A stretch of 64,000 nt of DNA, from contig NZ_QORI02000003.1 of assembly GCF_003325755.1 (NCBI RefSeq), positions 124,001 to 188,000 of the forward strand. Reading direction: 5' to 3'. The first letter of the stretch is position 1, and each line of letters starts with the position of its first letter. The position numbers and the translations under genes were made by a program. The DNA comes from Pseudomonas sp. SST3 (GTDB taxonomy: Bacteria > Pseudomonadota > Gammaproteobacteria > Pseudomonadales > Pseudomonadaceae). Under the pieces are notes generated by a model. That model saw only the letters and a program-made list of their open reading frames with translations. It was not told the DNA's origin and searched no databases. Shown here piece by piece: positions 39,608 through 53,085 of the stretch.

Positions 39608-40324
39608 CTAGTAATCTGTAAGAACCGATCCATTTAGCTCCTCACGTAGCGTTCGCCATTGCGGCAAATGGCGATCCAGCAACCCGGTAAAATGCTCGTT
39701 GTGATGGCGTTCCAGCAGATGCGTCAGCTCGTGCACCAGGATGTATTCCAGACACTGCACAGGCTTCTTAGCCAGCTCTAGATTGAGCCAGATACGGCGG
39801 GCTTCGATGTTGCAGGTGCCCCATTTGGTCTTCATCCGCTTGATGCCCCACGTGCGCACTTCAACCCCTAGCTTCGCCTGCCATTTTTCCAGTAACTCCG
39901 GCAGCAGGCGCCTCAGCTCTGCACGGTAGAAGTCGTGCAGAACCTTTGTGCGACGCTCTGTACTGGTATTGGGGCGAGCAAACAGATCCATGGTGGCTTT
40001 GCCGCGCAGGGCGATGCGCAGCGCACCTGTAGTTTCGTGAACGCGCAGGCGATAGCGCTGCCCCAGGAAGTAATGGCTTTCGCCACTGACCATGCGCCGT
40101 TGGGATTGCCTGGGCTGGGCTTGGAATTTTGCCCGCTGCCGCTTGATCCATCCCAGCTTACCCACCACGGCCAGACGTACAGCTTCGTCATCTACGGCCA
40201 GTGGAGCTGCCACGCGTATGCGCCCTTGCGGCGGGTACACACCCAAGTGCAGGTTTTTGATCGGCTTGCGGACGACCTCTACTGTCAAACCGCTTACCGT
40301 AATGTTGCGCGACTCAGTATTCAT
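39608..40324 (-). CDS. YgjP-family zinc metallopeptidase
   Basis: A 238-residue protein of the YgjP/WLM-like (SprT-related) family. The zinc motif is HELTHLLERHH, preceded by the WGTCN motif (MKTKWGTCNIEARRIWLNLE). Such genes often sit directly after hsdR in type I restriction loci, and here the ATG at 40324 overlaps the hsdR-like stop by about 11 bp. The start at 40324 is chosen for that overlap. A truncated second copy lies at 60033-60199 in inverted orientation. Confidence 0.85.
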   Translation of the reverse strand: MNTESRNITVSGLTVEVVRKPIKNLHLGVYPPQGRIRVAAPLAVDDEAVRLAVVGKLGWIKRQRAKFQAQPRQSQRRMVSGESHYFLGQRYRLRVHETTGALRIALRGKATMDLFARPNTSTERRTKVLHDFYRAELRRLLPELLEKWQAKLGVEVRTWGIKRMKTKWGTCNIEARRIWLNLELAKKPVQCLEYILVHELTHLLERHHNEHFTGLLDRHLPQWRTLREELNGSVLTDY

Positions 40325-41308
40325 GCTGATGCTTGACCAGTTCCAGCAAGGCATCCAGCCGCTCGTTGTCCTGCCCTGCAGAACTGTCACCCGAGGCCCC
40401 AGCGGCGTCCTTACCCCACTGATCCAGCACATGCTTGATCGCCAGACGTACGCGCTTGATCTTCATGGCATTGCTACGCCAGTCATCCTGCCGGCTATCC
40501 AGCACGGCAGGCGATTGACCCGGCAGATAGCCTGAAACAGACCGTGGTCGCGCATTTGTTTATCTATATACAAGTAGGTAGCGGACGGCGCGTCGAAACC
40601 GGTCAGCAGCTTGTCCACCACGATAAGCAGGCGCATCTGCCCCGGCTCTTTGATAAAGCGCTGCTTAACCTCTTTCTCGAAAGTTTCCGGGTCTTTGTCG
40701 CCCAGCATCTGATTGTAAATTTCATACTGGCGCAGCTTCTCGGTCAGCCCTTGGCCGGTTGCTTCGCCTTTGATGTCAGCGGGAGATGGCTTATAGCTGG
40801 TGACGATGGCGCATTTATCACCCATACCCAGTTTGCTGAAGAGCTCATAGCACTTGCAGGCCTCGAAGATGCTGCTTGTCACCAGCATTGCGTTGCCTCG
40901 GCCATCGGCTAAGCGCGGCTTGATGGCCATATCCAGCATGATATCGGCGACGATCTTCTCAAGCCGCGACTGGCTCGACAGCACCTTCTGCATGGTGCCC
41001 CAGCGCTGTTTAAGCTGAGCCTTGGCCAGATCATTCAACGCCTTGGTTTCGGCATCGAACCACTGATCAATCTTCTTCTGGGAGGTGATGTTCTGGTCAA
41101 TGTCGCGAGCCTCGTAGCGCAGGTCTAGCACCACGCCATCAGCCACGGCTTCGTTGAATTTGTAGGTGTGAATGTAGCGGCCAAACACCTCGATGCTCTT
41201 CTGCTTGTCGGCCTTGAGCAGTGGCGTACCGGTAAAGCCGATAAACACCGCATTGGGCAGAATCATCTTCATGGCTTTGTGCAGCTCGCCGGACTGAGTG
41301 CGGTGAGG
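40314..41308 (-). pseudogene. hsdR: Type I restriction subunit HsdR, helicase part and C-terminus only
   Basis: The frame begins at a junction near 41308 inside the helicase DExH region (HRTQSGELHKAMKMILPNAV), runs through FIGFTGTPLL and LLTGFDAPSATYLYIDKQMR to ICRVNRL, then an internal deletion and frame change near 40520 joins it to the last C-terminal piece (NAMKIKRVRLAIKHVLDQWG to the stop at 40314). The N-terminal nuclease part is missing here; a piece of it lies at 41986 on the opposite strand. The gene cannot make a working restriction subunit. Confidence 0.85.
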
Positions 41309-41840
41309 GGGTCGTAGTAAGAGCGCCCTCCAGCCTGCTGGCTGATGCCTGCGATCACTTGGATTAGCTCCTCAGGGCAAGGCCTTGTCCCCTCATAAGA
41401 GCCATCAGCTTCAAGCGTTTGAAGGAGCATCTCCAGCAGCATTGGTCTTAGCGAGTCTTCCTCAGCTAATCCGCGTGCAATCGTACGGAAATACTCATGA
41501 TGGGCGGCTAGCGAGCCGGTCTCCAGCGTGTAGATCCCTAGCTTTTTGCGGAGTGCATCGCCAAGCAACTGTGAGGTCTCGCCGACTTGCCAGGCAACAC
41601 GGTCAAAGAATCTGTCATCAAACGACTCTGGCACTTCTTCCTTAGCTGCTGCGCCTTGCGGAAAGCATCGAACTTCGGCTGATTCTTGTATGCCGTATCG
41701 GTGAGAGTAGCGGCGTAGAAGTTCTGCTGTGCGTATAGCGGTGCTTTCTCGGGGAAGGCCTTGGCCTGGTACCTTTCAAAGCCTACGCCACGTTCGGAAG
41801 CGCGGAGCAGATTGAGCGCCGTGAGCTGGTTGAAGCACTA
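41309..41840 (-). pseudogene. Rearranged coding remnant, possibly methylase N-terminal part
   Basis: Minus-strand frames with protein-like content: CFNQLTALNLLRASERG and ERYQAKAFPEKAPLYAQQNF from about 41840, then after a frame change near 41650 VPESFDDRFFDRVAWQVGET to GISQQAGGRSYYDPL, where it runs into the hsdR piece at 41308. Given the reciprocal arrangement with 42334-43042 I suspect this is the N-terminal part of the same methylase, but the sequence itself does not prove it. The stretch 41840-41985 has only a short plus-strand tail (RVWSPERLKEYLPNSAGTV) and nothing else I can name. Confidence 0.4.
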
Positions 41841-41985
41841 GTAAATCGAGTCTGGTCACCTGAGCGCCTGAAAGAGTATCTACCTAATTCCGCTGGCACC
41901 GTCTGATGACTTTAATCCGAAGTGATGGAGCCGGGTACATGACGAAGTCGGCCTATCATGCTGGAAGCAACAAGGAAGCAAATAG

Positions 41986-42333
41986 ATGAGCACTGTTACG
42001 GTCGGCCAAATCGAAAAAAAAACACAGCAACGCTTGGTCGCGCTTTTCCAGCAACAGCTAGGCTATGCCTACTTGGGCGACTGGGCCGAGCGCCCAAACA
42101 ACGCCAATATCGAGGCAGAGCAGCTGCGAGGCTGGTTGTTTGAGCAAGGCATTGAGGCCCATCTGGCCAGCCGGGCAATTTTTGAGTTGCACAAAGTCGC
42201 GAATGACGCCGGGAAGGGGCTATACGACCGCAACAAGGCGGTTTACGAGCTGCTGCGCTATGGAGTGAAGATCAAGCCGGAAGTAGGTGAGAACACACTG
42301 ACCGTATGGTTGATCGATTGGAAAAATCCCGAA
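41986..42333 (+). pseudogene. HsdR N-terminal fragment
   Basis: About 116 residues matching the N-terminus of type I HsdR subunits (TVGQIEKKTQQRLVALFQQQ, LGYAYLGDWAERPNNANIEA, VYELLRYGVKIKPEVGENTL, VWLIDWKNPE). The match stops near 42333, before the PD-(D/E)xK nuclease residues. The start codon at 41986 follows an AAGGAAG-like site. It faces away from the rest of hsdR at 40314-41308. Confidence 0.75.
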
Positions 42334-43042
42334 CTCAGACGCCTTGAAGTCGCCACCTGTTGATGGGGTAAGTCTTCAGGCTTTTGATTCAGTAGTTTCT
42401 GACCTGTCAGGTGGTGCCGAGGCATGGGATCCAGAGCTTGGCGTTAGGGATCCATTTGGTCGGTTCAGATACGGTGTAGCCTCGAAAGGGAAAGGTGAGT
42501 GGCCGTTCATACAGCACATGCTCGCGTGTATGCGCCCAGACCACGGCTTGGCAATTGCAGTTGTAGATCAGGCCGCACTGCTGCGAGCGGGTAAAGATGC
42601 TGAAATCAGACGGGGCATCATTCAGGCCAATCTACTGGACGCTGTGATTTATCTCCCGCCAAAACTTTATCGCAGTGACGTACGTCCGCTCGCGATCCTT
42701 GTCTTCAAGTCGTCACGACAAAGCCTCTCGGTACTGCTTGTAGATGGCAGCAAGCTCTACACATCTGAAAAAAGCCTCAACACGCTCACGCAAGCAGGTA
42801 TCCGACAGATCCAGGAGCAGTACTCGCGACGTGAACCTGTTGACGGCACTGCTGTGCTTCTGAGTATCGCTGAGCTTGAAAGCAATGGCTTCGCGCTAAA
42901 CCTAGGGCGATATTTCTCAGCCCGTGCTGATGAAGGACTACATGATCTCGACGCCCTGAGCCGTGAGCATGAGCACATCAAGCGCGAGCTCTGGGATGTA
43001 GGTGCACAGATAGACGAATTGCTCGGCAGACTAGCTGGGTAG
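42334..43042 (+). pseudogene. N6-adenine DNA methylase, C-terminal fragment
   Basis: About 230 residues like the C-terminal half of HsdM-type N-6 DNA methylases: VRDPFGRFRYGVASKGKGEW, FIQHMLACMRPDHGLAIAVV, RRGIIQANLLDAVIYLPPKL, LAILVFKSSR. The SAM-binding motif and NPPF catalytic motif are not present. It is joined at about 42334 to the HsdR N-terminal piece. A frame from 42344 is open but begins mid-domain. Confidence 0.7.
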
Positions 43043-43050
43043 GCCGCCCT

Positions 43051-43386
43051 ATGAAAAGCCAGCGAAAGATGGCCATGCTCGCCGCCGCGATGCTCGAAGA
43101 CTTCCCTGAGATCATCTCTGGTTATGTTGTTGATGCGCGTATCGAGTCCCTCCATCTGAAGGGCAATGTGTTCAAGGCATTCGGCTATCGGAATGGCGAA
43201 TTTCTGGTCAGCACAGAAATTATGCAGATCATGCTCTTTTCGCCAGATCGTTGGATGCTCAAAACTCGTGACGATGAGTTCTTCGTCATCGCATCCTTTG
43301 CACGCGGTGGTCGTCAGTCCATAGAAAACCTTGCTGAAAAATTTGAGGCAGCTTGGCTATCCCATTCGTTATGGCATGTTCACTAA
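43051..43386 (+). CDS. Protein of unknown function downstream of the methylase remnant
   Basis: A 111-residue soluble protein starting MKSQRKMAMLAAAMLEDFPE, 8 bp after the methylase stop, so it was probably part of the methylase operon. Segments LVSTEIMQIMLFSPDRWMLK and NLAEKFEAAWLSHS look like a small alpha/beta domain. No family recognised. Confidence 0.5.
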   Translation: MKSQRKMAMLAAAMLEDFPEIISGYVVDARIESLHLKGNVFKAFGYRNGEFLVSTEIMQIMLFSPDRWMLKTRDDEFFVIASFARGGRQSIENLAEKFEAAWLSHSLWHVH

Positions 43387-43397
43387 GTGAAACGACT

Positions 43398-43787
43398 ATG
43401 AGCGAGCTCGATTCATTGACGAACCTGTTCAACGGGGGCGGAGAGGTCATGACAGGTTCCCCAATGACCGACGAGCAGGCGCTCAATTTCATGCGCGACC
43501 TACGCCTGAACACCGAGTACTGCTTGGTCAGAGATTGGATCTGGATTGACCTTAATGTAACGCCGGCGCAGCTTGCAGAGCTGGGAAAAACACGCCGCCA
43601 GCCTGCGGTAATCTTCGCTCATAGCGTGATATACGATTCTGCGAAGTGCTGGGACGTTGGCAACCTTGTCCGAACTTCGCCGCTGCATGAGTTCCGCAAT
43701 GGCTTCCTATTTCAGACGTTGAACTCGGTTTATGTGCTCCTTGGTGACGGCCTGAGGAAGAGGGCGGCAGTCGATACGGTTGGCCAA
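43398..43787 (+). CDS. DUF6957-like protein, 3' end replaced by intron remnant
   Basis: About 130 residues: [79 protein letters not shown] and [17 protein letters not shown] recognise this from memory as the DUF6957 family of pseudomonads. The natural sequence appears to end near 43787, where group II intron sequence starts; the reading frame runs on to 43940 through intron DNA, adding about 51 unrelated residues. Only the last one or two native codons seem lost. Confidence 0.55.
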
Positions 43788-45076
43788 ATCGACGGGAGCA
43801 CAAGCGTTACAGCATCGGGGCTATCGGCCTCAACCGCTGAGACGCATCTACATACCCAAAAGCAATGGCAAGAAGCGTCCGCTGGGGATTCCAACGATGC
43901 GGGATCGTGCGATGCAGGCGCTGTGGAAACTGGCACTTGAGCCGGTTGCCGAAACGCGTGCAGATCCCAACTCCTATGGATTTCGGCGGCAGCGATCCAC
44001 TGCCGATGCAATCGCACACTGCTTCAATGCACTGGCGAAACGTGGTTCGGCGCATTGGGTGCTTGAAGGTGACATTCGAGGCTGCTTCGACAATATCAGT
44101 CACGATTGGCTGCTCACCAACGTACCCATGGATAAGGTGGTTCTGCGCAAATGGCTTCGAGCGGGGTATGTCGATCAGGGAGCCTTGTTCGCAACGGAGG
44201 CAGGAACCCCGCAAGGGGGGATCATCTCTCCGGTACTTGCGAATTGGACGCTGGATGGCCTGGAAGATGTCGTCTATGCAAGCGTGGCTTCGACAGCGCG
44301 CAAGCGTAAGCCATTCAAGATACACGTCGTACGATATGCCGATGACTTCATCATCACAGGGGCCACGAAAGCTGTTTTGCAACATCAGGTTCGTCCTGCA
44401 ATTGAGGCGTTCCTGAAAGAGCGAGGCTTGGAACTCTCTGATGAAAAGACTCAGATAACGCATATCTCGCAAGGCTTCGATTTTCTGGGCCAGAACGTAC
44501 GCAAGTACGCCGGCAAGCTACTCATCACTCCGGCTCGCAAGAGTGTGAAGGCATTGCTGGATAAGGTGCGGGAAATCGCGAACGCAAACAAGACGGCGAC
44601 TCAAGCTAACTTGATCTTGACCCTGAACCCGGTGATCCGAGGATGGGCCATGTATCATCGCCATGTTGTCGCCGCCAAGCGTTTCGCATGGATCGACCAT
44701 CAGATTTGGCAAGTGTTATGGCGCTGGGCAGTTCGCCGGCACGCCATGAAAAGTGCCCATTGGGTAAAACAACGCTACTTTCGTGTCGTGGGTCAACGGC
44801 ACTGGGTTTTCGCCACCCAGGAGAAAGCGCGTGGCATGAGTCAACCCGCTTGGCTGTATGCCGCCGCCAGTGTTTCGATCGTGCGGCATATCAAAATATG
44901 CAGTGCAGCGAACCCGTTCGATCCGGCATGGACGTTTTACCTTGAGCGCCGAAGAGCGCATCGTCAGGTTACCCAGTCTCACTCAGGCTGCTGGAAGGCT
45001 TGAGCCGTATGAGGGGTGACTCTCAAGTACGGTTCTTAGGGGAGGCAGGAGTGGTAACACTCCTGCTTTACCCGAC
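43788..45076 (+). mobile_element. ltrA: 5'-truncated group II intron with reverse transcriptase/maturase remnant
   Basis: The frame ending at 45003 encodes about 400 residues of a group II intron protein: [55 protein letters not shown], the catalytic [11 protein letters not shown] (YADD), and a maturase X domain ([16 protein letters not shown]). RT domains 0-1, the intron 5' end and domains I-III are missing, as the element begins abruptly at about 43788. Domains V-VI follow the gene and the 3' splice boundary is probably CCCGAC|TGAAGG at 45076. It cannot splice or move on its own. Confidence 0.82.
45002..45041 (+). ncRNA. Group II intron domain V
   Basis: GAGCCGTATGAGGGG...TCTCAAGTACGGTTC folds into the small, highly conserved domain V hairpin with the GAGCCGTA / TACGGTTC pairing. 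Domain VI follows with arms GCAGGAGTG and CACTCCTGC. Confidence 0.82.
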
Positions 45077-45680
45077 TGAAGGCGCACATCGGCGTGGATG
45101 ATGAGTCGGGGCTGGTACACAGCGTGGTAGGCACGGCAGCCAACGTGGCGGATATCACCCAGGTCGACAAACTGCTGCACGGTGACGAGAACGTCGTCTG
45201 CGCGGATGCCGGCTACACCGGCGTCGAAAAGCGCCCCGAACATGCTGGCCACGAAGTGATCTGGCAGGTCGCAGCACGCCGCAGCACCTACAAGAAGCTC
45301 GATAAGCGCAGTGCCCTGTACAAAGCCAAGCGCAAGATCGAGAAGGCCAAGGCACAAGTGCGAGCGAAGGTCGAGCATCCGTTTCGAGTGATCAAGCGCC
45401 AGTTCGGTTACGTGAAGGTGCGCTTCCGTGGCCTGGCCAAGAACACCGCTCAGCTGGTGACGCTGTTCGCGCTGTCGAACCTATGGATGGCGCGCCGACA
45501 TTTGCTGACTACCGCAGGAGAGGTGCGCCTGTAATGCGGAAAATGGCTGCTGCGAGGTGCTCGCGGCGGCCAAAAACGGAGAACTGAGCGGGTTACCTGG
45601 TCGATTTTGATCGACGGCCCGCTTTCAAAAGCAGCGAGGGCTGAAGTCGACCGGAAATACAGGGCTACTTCAGACCTTCC
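45077..45680 (+). mobile_element. IS5-family insertion sequence, 3' remnant
   Basis: A frame starting at the intron junction encodes about 150 C-terminal residues of an IS5-family DDE transposase (KAHIGVDDESGLVHSVVGTA, NVVCADAGYTGVEKRPEHAG with the second catalytic Asp, VRAKVEHPFRVIKRQFGYVK with the catalytic Glu) and stops at 45534. The right end appears to be CTTCAGACCTTCC at 45680, followed by TTAG, a typical IS5 target. The 5' half of the transposase and left end are absent from this locus. Confidence 0.8.
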
Positions 45681-45820
45681 TTAGGACTCGGCAATACTCC
45701 AGACAGTCTTTCGTGCATGAATCTCATACCTTGAATAAACTCCGCAAATCGTTTGATCGAGAGCGGCAATTGATTTTCAATCGCCGCAATCCTGCGATCA
45801 GGTGGTAAGAATCAGCGTTC
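45681..45820. other. Gap between IS5 remnant and czcA, with short coding remnant
   Basis: On the minus strand an open stretch reads DRRIAAIENQLPLSIKRFAE then FIQGMRFMHERLSGVLPSP and is cut by the IS end. It has no start codon after an upstream stop and I do not recognise the family. No terminator for czcA is evident. Confidence 0.4.
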
Positions 45821-50195
<4,375 letters not shown>

Positions 50196-50199
<4 letters not shown>

Positions 50200-51443
50200 G
50201 GTGCGGTGTCCTCAACGGTGGCGGTGAGGCGTTCCACCTCGACCAGCAGAAGGTGATAGCGGGTGGCGGCTTCGACAGCACGCGCACGCAGATCGAACAG
50301 CGTCCGCTGCGCTTGGGCCAGCGACAAATAAGAGAATCGGCCTTGCTCAAAGCCGCGACGAGTTGTTGTCAGGGCGCTTTCAGCCATAGGCAGCATTCGT
50401 GCGCGTAACGATTCAGCCTCTGTTCGCGCGTGCGTGAGTTCTTGATACTTGTCGAACAGGGTCTGGTGGCGCTCGAAGCGTTCGGCGTCACGCCGCGCTT
50501 CCAGCGCAGCAAGCTCCGCATTTGCCTGGGACACCGCGTATCCAGAGCGCGTCGGGCTACCCAACGGCACCGAGATCGACATCACCACGCCGTGATCCTT
50601 GAAGGCTTCCAAACGTCGCACGCCCAAGCTGACGTCAATGTTGGGTTTGGCTTCGGCCTCCGCGAGCCGGCGCCGGGCGCCGATGGTGTCGGCCCGCAAG
50701 CGCGAAGCCCACAGTTCCGGCGTCATAGGCAAACGGGTAGCCAACGTCTCGAATGGCGCCACGGTCGGCAAGGTTTGGAGGTCGCCGACGACTTCGCCGA
50801 AGTCGGGGGTCATTGCCCCCCAGCTCGCGGCCAAAGTCATCTTGGCGCTCGCCAATTCGAGTTCAGCACTCTCGCGATTGAGCTGCGCCTCAGCGACCGC
50901 AATATCGGCGGCCTGCAAATCCGACTCAGGATTGCGAGCGGCTTTTACCCACGCTGCAACCTCTCGACGGGTGCGCTCCGCTTGCTTGATACGCTCCTCG
51001 GCATACGTCAATCGCTGTTGCCTAGCGAGCACTTCAATGAAGCGGGCCGTAGTTGAACTGGCCAGGTCGATCCGCGTTTTGGTGGCCTGATGCTCTTGTT
51101 CTCTCAGTTCGGCTTGTCCCAGCGTTTGGCGAGCCTCGCGCTTGCCACCGAGTTCTATGACCCGACCGATGCGCAATGTCGTTTCGGCCGAGCGAATACC
51201 TCGCAGGTTGCCGTTCCCGGCGACGTTCTCTACCTCGCCGCCAATGGTGTAAGGCGGTGGCAGGGCTTCGCGCTGCGTGCGGGCTCGAACGGCCTGGAGT
51301 TGCGCCGTTTCGGCGGTAATGGATGGATGGGCGGCCAGCGCGCGGGAGACTGCTTCCTCCAACCGCAGGGGTTCGGCGGCTAGGGCTGCGGACGTACCGC
51401 AGGCTCCGACGAACACCAAGACTACTAAGCGGATCAAATTCAT
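50196..51443 (-). CDS. czcC: CzcC-type outer-membrane efflux protein (TolC family)
   Basis: A 415-residue protein with a signal peptide (MNLIRLVVLVFVGACGTSAA) and two TolC-type repeats rich in coiled coil (LRLEEAVSRALAAHPSITAE, then ESLRARMLPMAESALTTTRR and FEQGRFSYLSLAQAQRTLFD). It forms the outer-membrane channel of the CzcCBA efflux complex. The ATG at 51443 begins the signal peptide; a longer frame to 51506 is rejected. A BlaI-type operator lies about 86 bp upstream. Confidence 0.9.
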
Positions 51444-51528
51444 GAAAACCCTCACGACGACAACAGATGGCGAGCAAACGATTCCGCGTGACGACTTCCC
51501 GCGCACGCCGGAGCGGAATCGCCATAAG

Positions 51529-51545
51529 ACCGATCGTCAATCGGT
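51529..51545 (-). promoter_or_regulatory. BlaI-like operator upstream of czcCBA
   Basis: ACCGATCGTCAATCGGT is a 17-bp palindrome (arms ACCGAT and ATCGGT) that differs by one base from the site at 53029-53045. On the minus strand it contains TTGACG, a good -35, though no strong -10 follows at the right distance. Confidence 0.8.
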
Positions 51546-51583
51546 TTTTTGAGCAAAAAAACACAGCACGCGCGCATATGGAC

Positions 51584-52579
51584 TTACCTCGTCATCACAG
51601 TGATGAGAGATTCGGTCACAGAATGCAGCCATCCTGTAGATAGGCTGCAAAACGCCAGAACAAGAATGCCTAGCATCGGCCCCAAGTATGAGACAGACGA
51701 GTGCTTGGGCGACAGCAACGCCTCGACACGCTCAGGGATAAAATCGGAAAAGAACGCCATCGCCAATGGCACCTGTTCCTTGGCGTGTTGCCGAAATATC
51801 TTCTCCACTGCAACGATGGTCTCGGCCACGGCGACAGGACACCCCACTTCGTTTGCAGCGGCAAAATCACAACGTTGTTCCAAGGCGAGTTCCAGATCAC
51901 GCAACAACCGGCGACGAGTACCTGGCAACTGTATGCTCGACAACACGACAGCGATCAAGCGATGCAGCACATCGCGATTGGCGATGTGAGCCTGTTCGTG
52001 CGCCAACACCACACGCAATTGCGTTGGATCAAGTCGCCGCATCAACGAGGTTGAAAGCAGGATGTGGCCATGCCCGACGCCACAGGCCAGCGCCATAGGC
52101 TGATCGACATCAAGCACGCGAAGTTTGTCTGGGTGCCCCGGACGCCAGCTTAGGCGCACCATCGAGGCAAGGGTTCGCCGAGCACGCCAAAGACCCACTG
52201 CGGCCCGTGAAGCCAGCCAAGCCGCGTATCCCGCCAACAATGCCAATGCTCCCCATAGCCAAGCACTTTGCCCATTGCCGCTCGGGTGCCAAACGCACAG
52301 ATGCAAGAGCGCGTCAGCGTGCGCAGAGCAGGTAGCGGCAAATCGGGCCGAACTATCAAACATCGACGGCATGGCAATGGTCAGGGCCGTGTAGGCAATA
52401 CCCGCCAACGCAGGTGTTACCAGCATCCACCAAGATACCCTTGCTCGCTGAGAAGGTGCCTTTCCCCACAGCGCACGGCGCAATGGGCGCTCGAAGGCTC
52501 CAATCAGCAGGGTAAGCGTTACCGCCAGCACGAAGCCGGATAGCAATGCAAACTGAAGTAATGGGCCATAACTCGTCAT
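51584..52579 (-). CDS. BlaR1/M56-family membrane metalloprotease
   Basis: About 331 residues: four membrane helices and the M56 zinc site HEQAH in LRVVLAHEQAHIANRDVL, with the downstream Glu-rich ligand region (LELALEQRCDFAAANEVG). There is no C-terminal penicillin-binding sensor domain, so its signal is unlikely to be a beta-lactam. By family it cleaves its partner repressor (BlaI type) after sensing a signal at the membrane. The ATG at 52579 shares its A with the blaI stop; a GTG one codon upstream is also possible. Confidence 0.85.
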   Translation of the reverse strand: MTSYGPLLQFALLSGFVLAVTLTLLIGAFERPLRRALWGKAPSQRARVSWWMLVTPALAGIAYTALTIAMPSMFDSSARFAATCSAHADALLHLCVWHPSGNGQSAWLWGALALLAGYAAWLASRAAVGLWRARRTLASMVRLSWRPGHPDKLRVLDVDQPMALACGVGHGHILLSTSLMRRLDPTQLRVVLAHEQAHIANRDVLHRLIAVVLSSIQLPGTRRRLLRDLELALEQRCDFAAANEVGCPVAVAETIVAVEKIFRQHAKEQVPLAMAFFSDFIPERVEALLSPKHSSVSYLGPMLGILVLAFCSLSTGWLHSVTESLITVMTR

Positions 52580-52977
52580 CACGTCTGATCTAATTCAGCA
52601 CGACGACGGGCAACCAACTCCTCCAGCCTCTTGAGCTGGTCGTCATCCGCCCTTGCAGCAAGATCGACAAAGGCGCTCAGCAACGCATCCGGCTGCGGGC
52701 CTGCGACACGACGCACCGTGGATTCCACCAGCTTCTGGATCAATTCCCGGCGGGAAACTCGCGCTGAATACTCATAGGCATGGCTGATCTTTTCGCGCTG
52801 GAGCATGGCCTTGCGAAATAGACGTTCCAGCGTAGATTGCACGGTGTTCAAAGAAATCGAGCGGGACTGCCCAATGCGCGCGTACACCGCCTTGGTATCG
52901 GACGGGCCGAAACGCCAGATGTCTTCGAGCACGGCGATTTCCAGATCGCCAAGTGTTGGTACGTTGTGATTGGTCAA
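52579..52977 (-). CDS. BlaI/MecI/CopY-family transcriptional repressor
   Basis: A roughly 132-residue winged-helix repressor: TLGDLEIAVLEDIWRFGPSD, KAVYARIGQSRSISLNTVQS TLERL, KAMLQREKISHAYEYSARVS, with a helical dimerisation tail. I place the start at TTG 52977, preceded by CGGAG, because the longer frame from 53040 would translate the operator and the promoter -10. It is co-transcribed with the M56 protease, and palindromic operators stand before this gene and before czcC, so it probably represses both. Confidence 0.85.
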   Translation of the reverse strand: MTNHNVPTLGDLEIAVLEDIWRFGPSDTKAVYARIGQSRSISLNTVQSTLERLFRKAMLQREKISHAYEYSARVSRRELIQKLVESTVRRVAGPQPDALLSAFVDLAARADDDQLKRLEELVARRRAELDQT

Positions 52978-53011
52978 TGTTGTCGGCTCCGAGTTTTGAC
53001 TCGAATTCAAG

Positions 53012-53045
53012 AGTATCCACCACAAAAAACCGACCGTCAATCGGT
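53012..53045 (-). promoter_or_regulatory. blaI promoter with overlapping operator
   Basis: On the minus strand TTGACG (53040-53035) and GATACT (53017-53012) are separated by 17 bp, a good sigma-70 promoter. The palindrome ACCGACCGTCAATCGGT (53029-53045) covers the -35, so a bound repressor would block RNA polymerase, giving autoregulation. Confidence 0.82.
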
Positions 53046-53085
53046 TTATTGTGCCGCCCCGTGCCGGACACTGCTATCGTGGAAG

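Noticed and set aside
43780..45003. A complete group II intron reverse transcriptase gene
   Set aside because: The apparent TTG start lies in the preceding gene and the first RT motifs and intron 5' end are missing.
53046..53085. Extension of the BlaI-like coding region to the TTG at 53040
   Set aside because: That would place the operator and promoter elements inside the coding region; the TTG at 52977 has its own CGGAG site and starts just before the conserved domain.
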